From Perkinsus olseni (lineage: Eukaryota; Perkinsozoa; Perkinsida; Perkinsidae): a DNA stretch of 64,000 nucleotides. The stretch covers positions 1 through 64,000 of the forward strand of contig JABANP010000112.1 of assembly GCA_013115135.1 (NCBI GenBank), written 5' to 3'. The translations under genes were made by a program, and so were the position numbers. Below, piece by piece: positions 59,100 through 64,000 of this stretch (position 1 is its first letter; every line of letters begins with the position of its first letter). Under the pieces are notes generated by a model. That model did no database searches. It saw only the letters and a program-made list of their open reading frames with translations, and was not told the origin of the DNA.

Positions 59100-62000
59100 A
59101 TGCCTTATCTTCCCAAGATGCATATCTCTTTCACAGCCTACTTCCTGCTCAGCACTGTGGTAATACTCATCATCACATCATAAGCAGTATCATCTCCCGT
59201 CTATACTAGGTACTAGTATCCAGTGTGCTACATGCAGCCCTCCAGTTCGAACAGTTCTATCCGATCGTAGTTCACCTATCCCAGGATAAGATATCATTGG
59301 CGGTGAGAAGCGGCACGTGTATTACTGTTAAATCCAACGGTCTCTTCCCCCTTAGGTAATCTATAACTTTGCTTTTGGTCTACTAGTACTCGTCAATAAA
59401 CTTCTCCTACGGCTGTTCGTAGGGCACCTACGTGACTTGGAAGTTGAAGTAATAACCTTGCCTTCCATCACTGGCTACATCAATACTCAACTCAGCAACT
59501 AATCGATTCGGGTCGAGGCTTTGTCGCGGATACTATATTATTTCTGGTCTTCTACTCACCTACCATCAATGACAGGGTAAGGAAGAGAGTCCGCCACTCC
59601 TGTGCCATCACCTTTGTTCTCCTTAGGAGGTGAATACAGTCGAGCTTATCAAGTATGTGTGCCTTGCCATATGCTGCAAAGTATTCCATCTAGTGGCACA
59701 GATACGGGTTGGGCATGTAAGACTCAGTGCGGCCGTGGCAGGCATGAATGATCCTATCTCGTCAGATCTTCGAGCTTGGATTCACTAGTTTCTCCTCCCT
59801 ATTGAGACTAGCTGGATTGATCTTCTTATGCGGTACTGTGGACATAATAGGAATATGTAATAATAGTACTACCAACTGCTGCACGTGGTACTGCAGTAGT
59901 GTGCCTTCAGCAACCTTCTACGAGCTCTCGAGTGCCCACTCGTCATTCTACACTTGGTGTCTATTCGAGGCAGTAACCATGGGATTGACAGCATGTAAGT
60001 AAGACTTCTGTACGCTACTACGGCGGCACTACGTTCCGCAGTAACAACTCTCACCAAATTCATCATTCATCTCGTGGACATGAGGTTGGAGCATGGATGG
60101 ACTGGCAAGACACAGTTCATATTCCATGTGGATCTGTGGGGAGATGTTGGACAGATGACGACATACCTGGTAGTGAGCATACACGCATCGTGGTAATAGT
60201 ACGTGATTCTTCTTAGTGCTTCATGATGGTATTCCTATCACAAAACCCCACTCGTCTGCCCTTCTACGCTCTTGCTGATATACTGCAGATAGCTAGACAG
60301 TTGGTGTCTAGACTGTACAGCCTGAGGAAATACAGGGCCATCACTGCTAACATGGAGGAGAGGTAGTAGTCCTACTTTGGCTTACTCCCACGGGAGCTCT
60401 CGCTGGGGTATCATACCAATATGCACTACAACTCTTGAAGTCTCAGTATTCGTCAATCCGAATTAGCATTAGTATCGCGCCTTGTCTCAAGAAACGCTCG
60501 AGAGCTTACGAAGTGCTCTGTCGATTTTTGGAGAATGGTGGGGTATTTACGGAGTGGAGCGTAATGCGCCCAGCGTATACGACCTTTGTCGCTCTCTCGG
60601 CTTTTTCTAGCATGTACCCGCTCAGATTCCCGGATGCTACTCAAGAGGAGTTGGAGACACAAGATACGTGTATCATATGCCGGGACAAGCTGTGGGAAGG
60701 GAGCAAGAGGCTACCCTGTGGACATGTGTAAGTACAACAATAGTGCCGACATAGGTCACATGATGCTCCTAGGTTCCATATCGACTGCCTCAAGTCATGG
60801 CTAGTGATGCAACAAGTATGCCCTACATGCAGGGCAGAGATACCCACTCATATGGTAGTAGTAGTGCAGAACGTTATCTCGCTCTGCTTGGGATAGTAAT
60901 GCATCCTTCGGTCTCAGCCTCCGCGCGACGCCGCTGCTGATGCAGCCGAGGCCAGACGTCAAGGGCAACAAGAGCAGCCTCAAGAAGGCGCAGACCAGGC
61001 ACAGGGGACCCAACAACAGCAACCTTCAACCACAGGGAAATCTGAGGAAGGGGCCAGTGGAGCGAAATCAGAGAGCTCTAAGGTCATCACCATCACTTGA
61101 GGTTGATATTTACGATCGTCCTCCTTCGCAGGCTACACCGGGCGGAGAAGCACCTAAAGCGGGATCTGCCGGCACCGGCAGCAGTCGAGGCTCGAAGCAG
61201 GATCCAACTATACTGCCTTCTGCAAAGACCGTGCAGCTGCCAGGTCTGTGATGACAGTGGTAGGAGATGGTGGTTACTAGTATTGATGTAGGTGGTGGTA
61301 CAGTGACGATGACCCATCTACCAGTCATACCGCCTCATGATGCCTCTGCTGATGATGGATCACCATTGCTAGCAGCATTGGGAGTCGAAACAGCCTCTCA
61401 GTTGAAGGAGGCCATCAAGCATGCCATGAACATGGTCGAATATTATGAGAAGGAGAAGAAGTGCATCAGCATGCACCAGATACTAAGCTCTTGTTGGTCA
61501 TACGTTGTTTAGGTACTGGAGTGCTCTATTACAGAGTAGAGGTGTAGGCAGCGTGGAGTCCACGGTAGCAGCATTGACGGCAGGGAAGGGTAGGAGTGAA
61601 CTGCCGGCTATTTCAGATCCCCGCTGGCCCCGCTGCTCCTGAGGCTCCTGAGGCCTTGAAGAAGATCGCAAAGGAGGAGGAGAAGGAGGAGAAGAAGAAG
61701 GAGGAGGGAGATGAGGGTGTTAATGTAATGCTGCTGCTGCAGCAGGGCGCAGCGTGTATACTGTATTATGCTGTAGCAGGATGTGGTTGATGATACTGAT
61801 AAAGGCAGGGCGGCAGAGCAGTCCGTATCGAATCCTGATACACCCGATGCTGCTCGAGATACGAGTACTGTGTCACCTTCACCCACTCAGCAGCAGCAGC
61901 AGCAGCCTGTTGGTATTGACCTATCGGTACCACAGCTACCCGAACAGAGACACTCGGACGAGGGTAATAATGATGATGGTTTTGGAGTAATCAGCGACTG

Positions 62001-62237
62001 TGGCACACGATAGGCACGCAGACGCCAAGGTTAGGAGTTGAATCTGACAATTTATCCCCAGCCCCTAAAGATGAGTTTGAGCTTATTAGGAAGCAGAGGC
62101 AGTTGCGGTACTATTGTAGTGGGTAGTCTCATAAGGATGAGCCTTCTTACGGTAGATATAAGATGACGATGTCCAAATGTGCTGTCACCGAGGAGAGAAG
62201 TAGTGAGGAAGAAGAAGAGGCCTCTGATGATGAATGA
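59100..62237 (+). CDS. HRD1: Hrd1/synoviolin-like ER-membrane RING E3 ligase
   Basis: Ubiquitin ligase of ER-associated degradation. Start ATG 59100 (MPYLPKMHISFTAYFLLSTV). Exons encode membrane helices and the conserved block VLVSSVLHAALQFEQFYPIV, then VIYNFAFGLLVLVNKLLLRL with VGHLRDLEVE, as in Hrd1 N-terminal regions. After further membrane exons comes PLRFPDATQEELETQDTCII, with the RING-H2 finger CIICRDKLWEGSKRLPCGHV, FHIDCLKSWLVMQQ and CPTCRAEIP (~60610-60840). The PDAT-EEL sequence directly before the RING and the AKRLPCxH-like spacing are Hrd1 hallmarks. A long Gln/Ser/Pro-rich cytosolic tail follows, including SQLKEAIKHAMNMVEYYEKE near 61400-61460. The likely end is the acidic SSEEEEEASDDE, at TGA 62235-62237. 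Confidence 0.85.
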
Positions 62238-62708
62238 TGGGGGTGTTTTGGTCATTAACAGTTTTTTCTCGAGTTACCATTTTACACCCAACTTGTTGTG
62301 TTGCCGTTAGTTCGGGCTTGATTCGCCATCAACGATCGTGGGATAGAACTCGACATGTTAAGAAGTTCAGCAATACCCATTTACCGTAAATTCAGTACAA
62401 TCCCGTTACGGAACTTGCGTGAGATAAAGCTTTTTATCCATCAGCATGCTTCCCTCCTATCCATACCGCTAGCCCTCATTATTTTACTATGAACACAACA
62501 AGAAGTGATATTCCTCGGCATCCAAGAGGCTCAGGCACCACCGAAACTCTGCTGTGGACTGCTGTTGCATTACCCGTCAAGGCTGCTACAACACCAACGA
62601 GGAGGCTGTTCGATTTAGTTACCGATGTGAAGACGGCGCTTAGCGAACTGCTTCTTAGTGAACTTGACGATCTGAAAAGACGATAACATGATTCCGATTG
62701 TATGCCCC
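62238..62708. other. Spacer between Hrd1 and uL22
   Basis: 471 bases between convergent genes. A 61-residue plus-strand frame from ATG 62489 (MNTTRSDIPRHPRGSGTTET) is open, but has no family resemblance or supporting context. Nothing else recognised. Confidence 0.45.
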
Positions 62709-63369
62709 TTATGCCGCTGTTATTACCCTAGTGGACTCGGCAGGCTTCTCAACAGTCTCGTCATCCTGTTCGAAGATGAACTCGATGTTGGCAGGGGAGT
62801 TCATGTAGGGTCCAATACGACCGTGGGCACGATAAGTACGACGACGACCCCTCTGAGCCTCGTTGACCTGGACGTGAGTGAGGGTCATGTTCTCGGCATC
62901 AACACCCTTGTAGTCAGCATTGGCCTCAGCCTGACGGAGAAGGCCAAGGACGACCTTGCAAGACTTAGTGGGCCAGCGACCCTGAGTAGCCTTGAAGGCC
63001 TTAGCCTGGGCAGTACGGCCAACACCACCGCAGAACTTGCGGAAGGGCACGACCTGCTTGTGCTCCATCACGTCCTCAAGGTAACTGAAGAAAAAGCACT
63101 ACACATCCAACGTTACTTATGACCATAATGCAGATTCCTCTTACACTACCAACGTATCGATAATAGAGAGGAGAAGAACAGAATGAAGAGACTCAGCCAA
63201 GACGGCGACGAAGCCATTCCCGTCATTATTATTACGTCTGAGCAGCCTTGAGGCCCATACCCTTGATGGCCTGGCAGACCTCATAGGTGTTCTTGTAGTG
63301 AACGCGGATATCAGATCCACGAACACGGACAGCCTTGGCGGGGTTACGAGGTTCGTAAGTATAACGCAT
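62709..63369 (-). CDS. RPL17: 60S ribosomal protein uL22 (RPL17)
   Basis: Large-subunit ribosomal protein lining the peptide exit tunnel. Two exons, 63236-63369 and 62709-63084, give 510 bases and a 169-residue protein. It starts MRYTYEPRNPAKAVRVRGSD and continues HYKNTYEVCQAIKGMGLKAA. The intron (63085-63235, 151 nt) falls between Q-T and Y-L-E-D-V. Exon 2 carries VVPFRKFCGGVGRTAQAKAF, TQGRWPTKSCKVVLGLLRQA and the conserved RRTYRAHGRIGPYMNSP. These are diagnostic for eukaryotic uL22. The C-terminus is shorter and more acidic than in animals. The codon bias is strong, producing a long antisense open frame that should be ignored. Confidence 0.97.
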
Positions 63370-64000
63370 AGTTGTAGCAGAGCCTTAGCCACGGAGGAAG
63401 GTTGGGAAGGCAGCAGCACGGCCTTTAAAAACATCAGATCGATCACGCTACGTCAGTAGCGCGCGCCCGAAGCAGCGCGCCTGAAGCATGTTACACTTAA
63501 GAGGCTGAGCGTCTATGAGAGCATCTGGGCTGGTTCTGGTCCCTAGTGGGATATCGGCGGCTTTCATTGAGGAAAACTCCAGTGCCAAAGATGACCATGT
63601 TGATGGCTATGCCATGTTCTTATGAACCTCAGACTCTTTCGCAACTCGCTGATGAATGCTATTGCCACTACCCTTGTAACGGAGCGATGCAAGAATTGTA
63701 TCGATATGCCAGTAGGGGCGAGAGTGAGTGGTAGACGTCACTACTCCACCCTACCCGTCACCTCACAGCATGCAGCAGGAGTACCTAGCAACCGTATAGA
63801 ATGGAGTCCCATACAAATGACGATAAGCTGTAAGACCAAACCCTCTTGCGCCGAGAACTGATTTGCAATGGCATCTGAGCGTTCCCTGTGGCATCTAACG
63901 AGATAGGGCGATCGATTACGTTGTGATGAGTGTAGGATGCCCTATATCGCGAGATGTGTTCGACGGGGTATTCGCTGGTCTTGGGTCATTAGTCTTACTA
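63370..64000. other. Region upstream of uL22
   Basis: 631 bases to the window end. The first part should hold the uL22 promoter, including a small near-repeat GCGCGCCCGAAGCAGCGCGC at 63460-63479. Plus-strand open stretches near 63546-63860 show no family pattern. Nothing else is supported. Confidence 0.45.

Overview
This window looks like nuclear DNA of an intron-rich protist, most consistent with an alveolate such as Perkinsus. That identification is an inference. The genes are densely packed on both strands and cut into many short exons by introns mostly 40-65 nt long. Both enolases carry the EWGWC-type insertion known from apicomplexan and plant enolases. The gene content is purely eukaryotic: Tim17, a centromeric-type histone H3, Hrd1, CSN7, AP-2 sigma, myosin, calpain, Rab11 and uL22. 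No bacterial operons, tRNA, rRNA or CRISPR array were recognised.

Layout. 1-3.1 kb: two head-to-tail enolase genes on the minus strand, the first running off the window. 3.19-18.51 kb: a Ty3/gypsy LTR retrotransposon with 298-bp LTRs and a 5-bp target duplication (AAGAA). It sits about 93 bp upstream of the enolase-2 start codon. Its 3' LTR is split by a second, 6.93-kb retroelement of the tyrosine-recombinase class, which has split direct repeats (A1 - ORFs - B1 - A2 - B2) of the Ngaro/PAT type. 18.5-26 kb (plus strand): a multi-pass membrane protein, Tim17, a leucine-rich-repeat protein and a coiled-coil protein. 26.6-27.1 kb (minus): a small secreted protein with one frame break. 27.4-43.9 kb (plus): a myosin, a ubiquitin-conjugating enzyme, an unidentified membrane protein, a calpain-like protease, a Lys-rich protein and a CenH3-like histone with a very long N-terminal tail. 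44-46.2 kb (plus): a PX-domain protein and a RING-H2 protein. 46.7-56.7 kb (minus): a TPR protein, Rab11, a signal-peptide protein, CSN7 and AP-2 sigma. 57-62.2 kb (plus): an STPGR-repeat flagellar-type protein, an unidentified protein and Hrd1. 62.7-63.4 kb (minus): ribosomal protein uL22.

The host genes are unrelated housekeeping, trafficking, protein-turnover and cytoskeletal genes and do not form one pathway. The unusual biology is in the nested retroelements. The Ty3 element carries a strand-specific hexamer, GACCTT (usually GACCTTNG), about 59 times, in coding and LTR sequence alike and in all codon registers. The tyrosine-recombinase element has a frame-preserving intron inside its reverse transcriptase, and a second possible splice could fuse its Gag-like ORF to its polymerase. 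Exon boundaries were worked out by eye. Where the whole gene closes in frame (CenH3, Tim17, E2, uL22) the models are strong; elsewhere only the recognisable exons are secure.
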